NCBI RefSeq assembly: GCF_002744735.1
Contig: NZ_KZ319343.1
Span: 1 to 64,000 of the forward strand
DNA length: 64,000 nucleotides
Reading direction: 5' to 3'
Source: Marinobacter guineae
GTDB lineage: Bacteria > Pseudomonadota > Gammaproteobacteria > Pseudomonadales > Oleiphilaceae
Position numbers and translations under genes: made by a program. The notes beneath the pieces were generated by a model, which had not been told where the DNA came from, did not search any database, and saw only the letters and a program-made list of their open reading frames with translations. Below, one piece after another: positions 49,303-57,548 of the stretch (its first letter is position 1; each line of letters begins with the position of its first letter).

Positions 49303-52300
49303 TCCCGACTGTTGTTGTCCGCCAGGTGTTTGCCTTTTTTCTGATGTTTTTACTAAGCACCAGTTTGCTGGCGGCCGAGTGCACTGAAGTCTTTCGCTCA
49401 GGCAATGGCATTAACGAAGGTTTGCCCGAAAACCGAAGACTGACTTTCGACAGCGACGACTGGCCAGCTGAGAGTGACTGGCCGGAATCTCCTGCCGTTT
49501 TGTCCAGTGGCGACTATTATTTTGATAATGATGACCTGGACAATGGCTATGTCTTGTCAATTGCCACGGATGCAGTGGTACGCATTTTCGTGGATGGCGA
49601 TTTTGACATTGGAAACAACGCCAACATTAATCAGTTCGGTCAGGCCGGCCAGCTGCTGCTATTGGTTAATGGTGAGGTCGAAATTGGAAACAACGCCATT
49701 TTTAATGGTGTTCTTTATGCAGAGAATGAGGTTGACCTTAAAAATAACAGCGTCGTGAATGGTTTGATCGGCAGTGAGGACGATGTCGATCTGGACAAAA
49801 ACGCTGTCTTTAACAACGTTCCCGAAGCACTCAGCCCTGCCTTGTTGGGAGGGCTTTGCGACATTGGTCCTGCCGGTGTTTTGCCTGTCCGAGACAATTT
49901 CGAGTCTTATCCACCGGGATCGATTGATAGTCGCAATGGTGGCTCGGGTTGGGGCGATACCTGGAGTGGCTCAGCTGGCCAGAGCATTGTGGACACATCA
50001 ACAAATCGCCTTGAATTTCTCGCATCAAATGGTTTGAGCATCCGTTCCGATACCACACTGGAAGTGTTCGGGAATGCCAGTCGTGTAGCGACCCGACCAC
50101 TTTCCGGAATCTACGAAGGCGAAACCATTTACGTGAGTATGCTGGTCCGATTTCAGGGCACTCCCGGCAATAATGATTTTCTGGGGTTCTGGCTTCAGAA
50201 CCCCAGTTTTGGTGATTCGCCGCAGTTTGGTATCAAGGTAAATGAAGGAGGCGGTGGTCAGAGAGACTTTTTTGTCCGGTTGGATACCCAGGCGGCCTAC
50301 TCTACCGATTTTCAACCGGGCCAGACCTATTTGCTCGTTGCACGATTCTCCAAAAACGGTCGCAACTTCTACGAGCAGGGTGAGCTTTGGGTTGATCCCC
50401 AATGCACGGATAGTCCGCCACCAACTCCGTCGGCATCTATTGTGTCTTCACCCTCGACACAGGTAGCCGAAGTTTCGGAAATTGGTTTTCGGTCAGAGAA
50501 CCTGTCGGGGGATGCCCGTGTGCAGGTGGGGCAAGTTGCGGCCGGACAGCAATGGTCAGACGTTGTGTCCTGTGAATGTTATCAGAACGGTCTTGAGGCG
50601 ACTTACTACAACAATTACAACCGGAACGATCCTTTTCCGGAGACGCCGGATCTAACCCGATTGGATCCAGTTGTGGATTTCAATTGGGGGAGCGGACCTC
50701 CAGATCCTGCCATCAATAGCAATCAGTTTGCGGTTCAGTGGCAGGGATCTCTGGAAGTGCCGGTGGACGGAGAGTATCAGTTCATCGCCAGAACGGACGA
50801 TGGTGTCCGGCTCTGGGTGGATAATCTGGATACCGCGATTATTGATGATTGGTCTGATCGGTCCGTCGGCAATTCTGCCGTTTCCGTCATGCTGCAGGCG
50901 GGTCAGCGTTACGCTATCCGAATGCAGTACTACGAAAACGGTGGTGTAGCAGAGGCTCGTCTTCGTTGGCGCCGCCCGAATGGCACCGAAGAGGTTATTC
51001 CAGAGCAGTTCCTATTTGGGTGTCTGCCCGTCGCTGCACCAAGGTTGGAGTCTGCCGCTGCCGTGTGCGGCAGTTCGGACCTGGTTGAACTGACGTTCTT
51101 CGAAAATCAGCGGTCAAGACCGCTGCTGGAATCATCGTTAGCCAACACCGAATTTTATCGGATTGAGCGGGTGAGTGACGGTGAGCCAGTATCGGTGCTC
51201 GGGGCTACTCCTGGCCAGAACGGATACAGCGTAATGCTGGAGCTGGCAGACCAACTCTCTCTTGATGATAGTTATCGGGTTGTCGTTACTGATTTGCAAG
51301 ATGTTGGTGGCGTGGCCATTGAGCCGAATCCGTCAGAACTCGAGTTCACTGCTGCGGCTAGTGGCCTGGCAACACAATTTTGGAACAATCGAAATCTTGA
51401 CGGCCCGCCTGTCTACTCAGAAATCACCAATCAGATTGACAATAACTGGGGCAATGGAAGCCCTGTACCCGGAGTCATCAATTCCAACCAGTTTTCTGTC
51501 AGGTGGAGTGGGTTCATCGTGCCGCCTGAAAGCGGTGCATACCAATTCCGTACCCGTACAGACGATGGGGTTCGGCTATACGTGGATGATCTGGCCACCC
51601 CGGTTATTGATGAATGGCGTGATTTTTCTCCGACCAATCACGAATCGGGCGACATCATCCTGGAAAGAGGGCGCAGCTACAATATTCGGATGGAGATGTA
51701 TGAGAATGCGGGTGGAGCTGTTGCCCAGCTAAGTTGGCGTCGTCCGGGACAGGGCCAGTTTGAACTCATTCCTCCGACGGCGTTTTTCCAGTGTCCGGAT
51801 ACCGGTGGCGCCGTTGATCATTTCCGGATACTCCACGGAGGTGCCGGGGTCACTTGTCAGCCAACTCCGATTACCTTTGAGGCCCGGAACGCCTTGGGTG
51901 ATATCGTGACGGACTATGCGGGAGAGGTCTTTTTGTCGACATCAACCGGGCAGGGGTTCTGGCAGGCTTTGGGCAGCTTAGCCGGTAATCTCACACTTGT
52001 TCCGGGTGACAGTGGCGAGGCTTCGTATCAGTTCGACCCTGCTGATGGTGGTGTGGTTACTCTGGGGCTCAAACACACTCAGCCAGATACGGTGAATCTT
52101 GATATTACAGACGGAGGCGTGCGGGAGTTGACCGGCGCTGATCCAGACCTTGTGGTGCAGCGGACCGGGTTTGTATTCCATCAGGGCAATGATTTCTCCG
52201 TCCCAATCGGAAGTCAGGTTAGTGGCAAGCCCTCAAATGTCATGCCGGGTATCCAAGACCTGAGGTTGACGGCCGTAAGGGAGAGTGACACGACAGGTTC

Positions 52301-53963
52301 TTGTGAAGCCTATTTGACAGGCCCACAAACAGTGAACATAGGCCAGGTTTGCGAGAGTCCCGGCAATTGCTCGGCTATTGGAGCTATGGAGGTAAATGGA
52401 ACCATTGTTGGCAACAACTCAGCAGGAAATGCTGCCAATTCGACGCCGGTAGTCTTTGATTTTGGTGACGACACTAACAGTAGCGCAGCTGTAAACCTGA
52501 GCTACAACGATTCGGGTCTGATAAGTTTGTTCGCCCAGATGCCTTTGGTCGATGATCAGGGCATACCCACTGGAGAAATAATCGTTGGTAACAGCGGACC
52601 GTTTCCAGTCGTCCCTGCCGGCTTCTGTGTTGAAGCGATCGATCCTGACCTGGCGTGCGCAACAGTAGACGCGGAATGCTCGGCCGGTGCGGTGGCTGGT
52701 GAAATCTTCAATCTGCGCGCTTCTGCTGCTGCGTGGGGAGGCGCCGGGGAGAGTGGCCCAGAGTTTTGTGATAACTCCGTTACTCCCAACTTCGAGTACG
52801 CTGACCTTGAGATAGGGCATCGACTGCTGGCACCGGTAACCGGGCAACCGGGCACAATTCTGAATGAAACGGTGGGGATTCTGCCCACCGGTGAAGGACG
52901 CCGGGATGTCAATCAGTCGGTCTCTGAGGTGGGTGTTTTCGAGTTTTTCGTGCCAACTGGCCAGCCATATCTTGGCCAGACACTACCCGGCGGATTCAGC
53001 GCGCCTGTGGGACGTTTCACACCTGCCGGATTTACGGTGTCTTTGAATGATGCAGGCATGCTCGGTTCGGTATGCTCGGTGCCACTCGGGTTTACCTATG
53101 TCGGGCAATCCTTTGACTGGGCTCTAACACCGGAAGTGGCAATAGTGCCTAGGGCCGCCGATGGCACCACGATTACCACGAATTACCTGATCAATGACTT
53201 TATGAAACTGTCTGCTTCGGGCGTTGCCAGAACTGCACCAGACAGTGACAGGACCGCGCGCCTGGCTGACGATAGTGCCTTGGTGCCGATTGATTATGAC
53301 GAGGGCATTGGCAACGTCTCGGGCGATGTCGATGCGCAGGAAGTGATCTTCCGTTACAGCAACGACGACAGTTTTCTGGTGCCCAAGTCAACAAATACCC
53401 GGATCCCGCCGTTTACGCCGGTCCTTCCATTTTCCGTGGATGGTGTTGTTGACCTCGATGGGGTGATGACACTGGTGTCGCAGCCAATGCCTCTGATGTT
53501 TGAGCCGGCGTCGGAGGGCGATATCCGCTATGGGCGCCTTGAAATGACTAATGTTTTTGGCCCTGAGAATGCCGATCAGCCTCTAATAATGCCTGCGGAG
53601 GCAACCTATTGGAATGGTGCCCGGTTTGTGCGCAATACTCTTGATAACTGCTCGAGCTGGGACACCTCCACGCCAACCCCGCTTCAGAACGAGCAACAGT
53701 TTCACGAGTTGCAAAACGAATCCGAGACAGGAACGCTCAGCGATGGGGAGGCACCAGCTTTATTGCTTGCTCCAACAGGGCAGCGGGGTGAGGAGCGGGT
53801 ACGCTGGCAGATGCCTGTTTGGCTGAAAGGTTACTGGGGGCGTGAGCCGTCAGGGCCAGGAGATCCTGGGAAGGATGAACTTCAGGATCCTGAAGCAGTC
53901 GCCACGTTTGGTGTTTATCGCGGCAACGACCGCATCATCTACTGGCAGGAAATTCTGAATTGA
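49299..53963 (+). CDS. mshQ: MshQ, very large surface protein of the MSHA locus with two PA14 domains
   Basis: A 1554-residue exported protein, signal peptide about 1-26 (FAFFLMFLLSTSLLAAE). Parts in order: a short repeat region with DIGNNANI, EIGNNAIF, DLKNNSVV and DLDKNAVF (about 103-175), like a beta-solenoid; a concanavalin/LamG-like region (about 200-400); two PA14-type domains (about 426-575 and 688-833), both with TDDGVRL and RMQYYEN/RMEMYEN; and a long C-terminal part (about 850-1554) like the end of MshQ family proteins. Probably an extracellular or tip adhesive protein of the pilus. It closes the cluster. Confidence 0.85.
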   Translation: MIPTVVVRQVFAFFLMFLLSTSLLAAECTEVFRSGNGINEGLPENRRLTFDSDDWPAESDWPESPAVLSSGDYYFDNDDLDNGYVLSIATDAVVRIFVDGDFDIGNNANINQFGQAGQLLLLVNGEVEIGNNAIFNGVLYAENEVDLKNNSVVNGLIGSEDDVDLDKNAVFNNVPEALSPALLGGLCDIGPAGVLPVRDNFESYPPGSIDSRNGGSGWGDTWSGSAGQSIVDTSTNRLEFLASNGLSIRSDTTLEVFGNASRVATRPLSGIYEGETIYVSMLVRFQGTPGNNDFLGFWLQNPSFGDSPQFGIKVNEGGGGQRDFFVRLDTQAAYSTDFQPGQTYLLVARFSKNGRNFYEQGELWVDPQCTDSPPPTPSASIVSSPSTQVAEVSEIGFRSENLSGDARVQVGQVAAGQQWSDVVSCECYQNGLEATYYNNYNRNDPFPETPDLTRLDPVVDFNWGSGPPDPAINSNQFAVQWQGSLEVPVDGEYQFIARTDDGVRLWVDNLDTAIIDDWSDRSVGNSAVSVMLQAGQRYAIRMQYYENGGVAEARLRWRRPNGTEEVIPEQFLFGCLPVAAPRLESAAAVCGSSDLVELTFFENQRSRPLLESSLANTEFYRIERVSDGEPVSVLGATPGQNGYSVMLELADQLSLDDSYRVVVTDLQDVGGVAIEPNPSELEFTAAASGLATQFWNNRNLDGPPVYSEITNQIDNNWGNGSPVPGVINSNQFSVRWSGFIVPPESGAYQFRTRTDDGVRLYVDDLATPVIDEWRDFSPTNHESGDIILERGRSYNIRMEMYENAGGAVAQLSWRRPGQGQFELIPPTAFFQCPDTGGAVDHFRILHGGAGVTCQPTPITFEARNALGDIVTDYAGEVFLSTSTGQGFWQALGSLAGNLTLVPGDSGEASYQFDPADGGVVTLGLKHTQPDTVNLDITDGGVRELTGADPDLVVQRTGFVFHQGNDFSVPIGSQVSGKPSNVMPGIQDLRLTAVRESDTTGSCEAYLTGPQTVNIGQVCESPGNCSAIGAMEVNGTIVGNNSAGNAANSTPVVFDFGDDTNSSAAVNLSYNDSGLISLFAQMPLVDDQGIPTGEIIVGNSGPFPVVPAGFCVEAIDPDLACATVDAECSAGAVAGEIFNLRASAAAWGGAGESGPEFCDNSVTPNFEYADLEIGHRLLAPVTGQPGTILNETVGILPTGEGRRDVNQSVSEVGVFEFFVPTGQPYLGQTLPGGFSAPVGRFTPAGFTVSLNDAGMLGSVCSVPLGFTYVGQSFDWALTPEVAIVPRAADGTTITTNYLINDFMKLSASGVARTAPDSDRTARLADDSALVPIDYDEGIGNVSGDVDAQEVIFRYSNDDSFLVPKSTNTRIPPFTPVLPFSVDGVVDLDGVMTLVSQPMPLMFEPASEGDIRYGRLEMTNVFGPENADQPLIMPAEATYWNGARFVRNTLDNCSSWDTSTPTPLQNEQQFHELQNESETGTLSDGEAPALLLAPTGQRGEERVRWQMPVWLKGYWGREPSGPGDPGKDELQDPEAVATFGVYRGNDRIIYWQEILN

Positions 53964-53972
53964 ACGCTTGGA

Positions 53973-54005
53973 TAAAAACAGGGTAAAAACAGGGTAAAAA
54001 CAGGG
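53973..54005 (+). repeat. Three perfect 11-bp tandem repeats after mshQ
   Basis: TAAAAACAGGG is repeated three times without gap or change (53973-53983, 53984-53994, 53995-54005), starting 10 nt after the mshQ stop. The last unit runs into the GGGTCAGA hairpin. Direct repeats of this kind often come from slippage. Confidence 0.9.
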
Positions 54006-54029
54006 TCAGATAACCTTTTCATCTGACCC
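54003..54029. repeat. GGGTCAGAT...ATCTGACCC hairpin element
   Basis: GGGTCAGAT (54003-54011) and ATCTGACCC (54021-54029) form a 9-bp stem with a 9-nt loop containing CTTTTC. A related element lies after typA at 61339-61368. No T-run follows on the plus strand. It may act as mRNA end for mshQ, but its relation to the second copy suggests a dispersed repeat family. Confidence 0.75.
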
Positions 54030-54063
54030 CAAACATCAACGAACCCCGGTGGTTCGCCAATCG

Positions 54064-55491
54064 TCAATCGTCCTCATGCTCCGGATGGTCCATCCCCAGT
54101 TCATTGATCTTCCGGGTCAGTGTATTCCTGCCCCAGCCCAGCAGGATTGAAGCATCACGCCGTCGACCGCCGGTGTGCTTCAGGGCGGTTTCAATCATGA
54201 TCTTCTCGAACTCCGGAACGGCGGTATCGAGTATGCCTTTCTTGCCACGCTTGAGTTCCTGTTCCGCCCAGTTTTTCAGGCCCTCCTGCCAGGTGGCTCC
54301 GGTGGTGGGAGCCTCGGCCTGGTGCAGCAGTTCCGGGGGTAGGTCATCAATGTGGATTTCCCGGCCGCTCGCCATAACGGTGAGCCACCGGCAGGTGTTT
54401 TCCAGCTGGCGGACGTTGCCAGGCCAGGGCAGGGTGGTGAGGTATTCTTCCGCCTCGGTCCTCAGAATTTTGGTTTCAACGGCCAGTTCCTTGGCGGCCC
54501 GTTTGAGGAAGTGCTGCATCAGCCGGGGAATGTCTTCTCGCCGCTCGGCCAGTTTCGGCAGGTGCACCCGGATTACGTTGAGGCGATGGAACAGGTCTTC
54601 CCGGAAGGAGCCGGCCTGCACCAGTTTTTCCAGGTCCTGGTGCGTGGCGGCGATGATCCGGACGTCCACTTTGATCGGAGTGGTGCCGCCGACCCGATAG
54701 AACTCGCCATCGGCCAGTACTCTCAGCAGGCGGGTCTGGGTATCGGCGGGCATGTCCCCGATTTCATCCAGGAACAGGGTGCCACTGTTGGCCTGTTCAA
54801 AGCGGCCCTGGCGGGCCGCCCCGGCGCCGGTAAAAGCCCCTTTCTCGTGGCCGAACAGTTCGGACTCAATCAGGTCCTTCGGGATGGCGGCCATGTTCAG
54901 TGCAATGAACGGGTGTTTGGCCCGGGGGCTGTGATTGTGCAGTGCCTGGGCCACCAGCTCCTTGCCGGTGCCGCTTTCGCCATTGATCAGTACGGTAATG
55001 TTTGAATGGGACAGCCGGCCAATGGCCCGGAAAACCTCCTGCATGGCCGGCGCTTCACCGATGATTTCGGCGGCACGCTGGGTGCTTTCTGCCTGCGGCT
55101 CGGCGCTGGCACGTCTTTCGTGGCTGTGGGCAACGGCGCGTTTGACAAGTGCCATGGCATCATCCACATCGAACGGCTTGGGAAGATATTCAAAGGCCCC
55201 GGTCTGGTAACTGGTAACGGCGCTTTCCAGGTCAGAGTGGGCCGTCATAATGATCACGGGCACGTCCGGGTGCACTTCCACGATCTGTGAGAGTAGAGTG
55301 ATCCCGTCAACGCCGGGCATCCGGATATCGCTGACGATGGCATCCGGCTGCTCGTGTTCCAGTCGCATCATGATGCTTTCGCCACTGTCAAAAACGCGGG
55401 GCTGCATACCGGCCTGGTTAAGGGCGCGTTCCAGCACCCAGCGAATACTGCGATCGTCGTCTATGATCCAGACGTTTGCCGGTTGGCTCAT
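54064..55491 (-). CDS. ntrC: Nitrogen regulation response regulator NtrC (NR(I))
   Basis: NtrC is the sigma54-dependent activator of nitrogen-limitation genes. The 475 residues contain a receiver domain with acidic DDD (11-13) and phospho-acceptor Asp55 in [11 protein letters not shown], an AAA+ domain with Walker A GESGTGKE (about 168), the sigma54-contact loop GAFTGA and Walker [11 protein letters not shown], and a Fis-type helix-turn-helix ([20 protein letters not shown]). The start at 55491 overlaps the ntrB end by 4 nt; a longer in-frame start would lie inside ntrB. Confidence 0.97.
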   Translation of the reverse strand: MSQPANVWIIDDDRSIRWVLERALNQAGMQPRVFDSGESIMMRLEHEQPDAIVSDIRMPGVDGITLLSQIVEVHPDVPVIIMTAHSDLESAVTSYQTGAFEYLPKPFDVDDAMALVKRAVAHSHERRASAEPQAESTQRAAEIIGEAPAMQEVFRAIGRLSHSNITVLINGESGTGKELVAQALHNHSPRAKHPFIALNMAAIPKDLIESELFGHEKGAFTGAGAARQGRFEQANSGTLFLDEIGDMPADTQTRLLRVLADGEFYRVGGTTPIKVDVRIIAATHQDLEKLVQAGSFREDLFHRLNVIRVHLPKLAERREDIPRLMQHFLKRAAKELAVETKILRTEAEEYLTTLPWPGNVRQLENTCRWLTVMASGREIHIDDLPPELLHQAEAPTTGATWQEGLKNWAEQELKRGKKGILDTAVPEFEKIMIETALKHTGGRRRDASILLGWGRNTLTRKINELGMDHPEHEDD

Positions 55492-56582
55492 GGGGTGTCC
55501 TCCAGAGGCAGGAAGATGATGAAGTCGGTTCGTCCTGGTTCGCTCTCGCATTCAACCAGTCCATGGTGTTGTCCGATGATGCTCTGGGTAATTGAAAGGC
55601 CCAGGCCTGTGCCGCTGGCACGGCCACTGATCATCGGGTAGAAAATGTTCTGCAACAGCTCCGGCGGTATGCCCGGGCCGTTATCAATCACATCGATCCG
55701 GCACACCAGGCGATGGCGTCGGTGACCAATCGTAAATTGGCGCAGGGTGCGGGTCCGGAAGGTAATGGTTGGCGGCTCTTCACTGCGGTGGCCGCCCTGG
55801 TTCTCGAACGCGGCTTCCATGGCATTGCGGGCAATGTTCAGAAACGCCTGAATCAGTTGCTCCTTGTCGCCCCGGAACTCGGGAATGCTGGGGTCGTAGT
55901 CCCGGCTGAATTGCAGGCGGCCCTTGCTCTCGGCTTCCAGCAAAGTGCCCACCCGTTCCAGCACCTCATGGATGTTCGTCGGTGCCAGTTTGAGTGCCTT
56001 GTTCGGGCCGAGCATCCGGTCTACGAGACTTCTCAGGCGGTCGGCCTCATCGATGATTACCCGGGTATACTCGCGCTGATCCTCGCTGCTGAGCTCCCGG
56101 TCCAGAAGCTGGGCGGCGCCACGAATTCCCCCGAGCGGATTCTTGATCTCATGGGCCATACCCCGGACCAGAATGCGGGTTGTTTCCTGCTGGGAGATGA
56201 TGTCCTCTTCACGGCTGATCCTCAGTAGCCGGTCCCTTGGCTGGATTTCGATCAGTAATTCGGTCGGATCCAGGCTGATCGGGGTGACGGAGTAATCCAC
56301 GGTGAGGCGTGAACCACTGGTTAACAGGAATTCGGCCTCGCGGCGGGTGTAGGACTGGCCGTTATCGACGGCGGCAAACAATGTTTTCAGGGCATCTTCG
56401 GAATCGACAAGGATGTCACGGAAGGGCTGGCCGTGGCTGCGGGTCATGCTGGTTTCGAACAGGCTTTCAGCAGCCGGGTTGAGATACCGTATGTTCAGGT
56501 TTTCTTCCAGCACCAGGACGGCCGTGGTAAGGCTGTCGAGAATGCTTTTGTATCCGATTGCGTGGGCCGAAGGCAGTGCCAT
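55488..56582 (-). CDS. ntrB: Nitrogen regulation sensor kinase NtrB (NR(II))
   Basis: NtrB phosphorylates or, with PII, dephosphorylates NtrC according to the glutamine state. The 364 residues have a PAS domain (about 12-110, with ILDSLTTAVLVLEENLNIRY), the phospho-acceptor His in RGMAHEIKNPLGGIRGAAQL, the N-box NIARNAMEAA, and G-boxes DNGPGIP and GTGLGLSI. It is cytoplasmic; no membrane helix is seen. The ATG at 56582 gives MALPSAHAIGYKSI; a start 20 codons upstream would swallow the predicted sigma54 promoter. It is co-transcribed with ntrC. Confidence 0.96.
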   Translation of the reverse strand: MALPSAHAIGYKSILDSLTTAVLVLEENLNIRYLNPAAESLFETSMTRSHGQPFRDILVDSEDALKTLFAAVDNGQSYTRREAEFLLTSGSRLTVDYSVTPISLDPTELLIEIQPRDRLLRISREEDIISQQETTRILVRGMAHEIKNPLGGIRGAAQLLDRELSSEDQREYTRVIIDEADRLRSLVDRMLGPNKALKLAPTNIHEVLERVGTLLEAESKGRLQFSRDYDPSIPEFRGDKEQLIQAFLNIARNAMEAAFENQGGHRSEEPPTITFRTRTLRQFTIGHRRHRLVCRIDVIDNGPGIPPELLQNIFYPMISGRASGTGLGLSITQSIIGQHHGLVECESEPGRTDFIIFLPLEDTP

Positions 56583-56625
56583 GCGTGATTTCCGTTGGTT
56601 CGACAAAGTTTGACCTCCGGAGTTT

Positions 56626-56641
56626 TGCAAAAAGCGAACCA
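56626..56641 (-). promoter_or_regulatory. Predicted sigma54 promoter of ntrBC
   Basis: On the minus strand TGGTTCGCTTTTTGCA (56641-56626) has the -24 GG and -12 GC separated by exactly 10 nt, and matches TGGNNCG-N4-TTGCA. The predicted start is near 56614, about 32 nt before the ntrB ATG. NtrC-type half-sites occur about 150-190 nt upstream (56792-56822). Confidence 0.6.
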
Positions 56642-56791
56642 CATTGGGCCGGGCTCACAAATGAATGGGCAAAGGACGGGCATAGAGCCGAATCGGCGTT
56701 GAAATGTGTCGTAAGCTGGTGCAAAAGGGGAGTTAGCCCCTGACCAGCCCGGAAATTTCGCCCCGTTGCTGATCAGAGTATGGCTTTTTTC

Positions 56792-56822
56792 TGGTGCGCC
56801 TGCACCAACATAGTGCGGTGCA
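56792..56822. promoter_or_regulatory. Cluster of NtrC-type half-sites upstream of ntrBC
   Basis: TGCACCAACATAGTGCG (56801-56817) matches the NtrC pattern TGCAC-N7-GTGCA with one changed end base, and it overlaps the neighbouring palindromes TGGTGCGCCTGCACCA (56792-56807) and TGCACC...GGTGCA (56801-56822). It lies between the DUF4124 gene and ntrB, upstream of the sigma54 promoter, a normal enhancer distance. Confidence 0.55.
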
Positions 56823-56845
56823 TTGTGGATGATGGGTCGGTTTGG

Positions 56846-57370
56846 CTAGTTTGCTACAGAAGGGCGGTGAACAGTGAAGGAAATGGACGGTCCGGTTTTT
56901 ACCTGAACCCCATTTTCATCCACGATATGAACGCGGGCCTGGTGGGTTCCACGGAAGACATTGTTAACGGTAACCGAGCCGGAAGCGCTCTGGCCAACGG
57001 GCTGGCCATCAATGGTTACTTCGTATTTGTGACCAGGCTGCAGGCCGGGAGTACTGCGAACCTCGAACTGGATATCACCGCTACCACTGTAAAAGGCCTG
57101 GTTGTTATCGGGATACACAAAAGCGACGCTCTCGTAGGCTGCGCCCTCTCTCTGAACCTCTTCCCGAAGCTTGTCGGTTTCCTGCACCACCTCGGGCTTG
57201 GGCAGAGTGATCGTAGTGACCGGTTTGACCTCTACGGCTTCAGCGCCCTCGCTCGGTTCATCGGAGAACGTGACATTGCCGTAGGCATCGACGTTGCGGT
57301 AGACCTCGGCGGAGGCCGGGCCCGCCAGAATAAAGAGAAGGCCGGCAACCAATCCAGACATTGGATTCAT
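56846..57370 (-). CDS. DUF4124-type exported protein between glnA and ntrBC
   Basis: A 174-residue protein with signal peptide (about 1-22, MNPMSGLVAGLLFILAGPAS followed by AEVYR). The start of the mature part, VYRNVDAYGNVTFSDEPSEG, is the DUF4124 pattern. A second part (about 90-170) looks like a beta-sandwich (GDIQFEVRSTPGLQPGHKYE). The ATG at 57370 has AGGTGAG 5-6 nt upstream; a start five codons earlier is less likely. Proteins of this family are common between glnA and ntrBC in Pseudomonas-like bacteria. The function is unknown; location is periplasmic by prediction. Confidence 0.85.
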   Translation of the reverse strand: MNPMSGLVAGLLFILAGPASAEVYRNVDAYGNVTFSDEPSEGAEAVEVKPVTTITLPKPEVVQETDKLREEVQREGAAYESVAFVYPDNNQAFYSGSGDIQFEVRSTPGLQPGHKYEVTIDGQPVGQSASGSVTVNNVFRGTHQARVHIVDENGVQVKTGPSISFTVHRPSVAN

Positions 57371-57488
57371 AAGCTCACCTGTCATTGGGTTTTACCGATT
57401 ATCGGCGGCGCCCGGGGGCATTTCAACGCCTGGGGGCGGGATGTTGGTTACATATCGTTAAGGGCTGCAGGCAATGTGCTTTTGCGCA

Positions 57489-57519
57489 CAAAAAAAAGCC
57501 CCGCTCGGAGCGGGGCTTT
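57489..57519 (-). terminator. Intrinsic terminator of glnA
   Basis: Read on the minus strand: AAAGCCCCGCT, loop CCG, then AGCGGGGCTTT, continuing into a run of eight T in total (57498 side to 57490). The 11-bp GC-rich stem (57495-57519) ends glnA transcription 30 nt after its stop and separates it from the DUF4124 gene. Confidence 0.93.
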
Positions 57520-57548
57520 GCTGCTCTTAAACTCTCGGGAGAGAGGTT

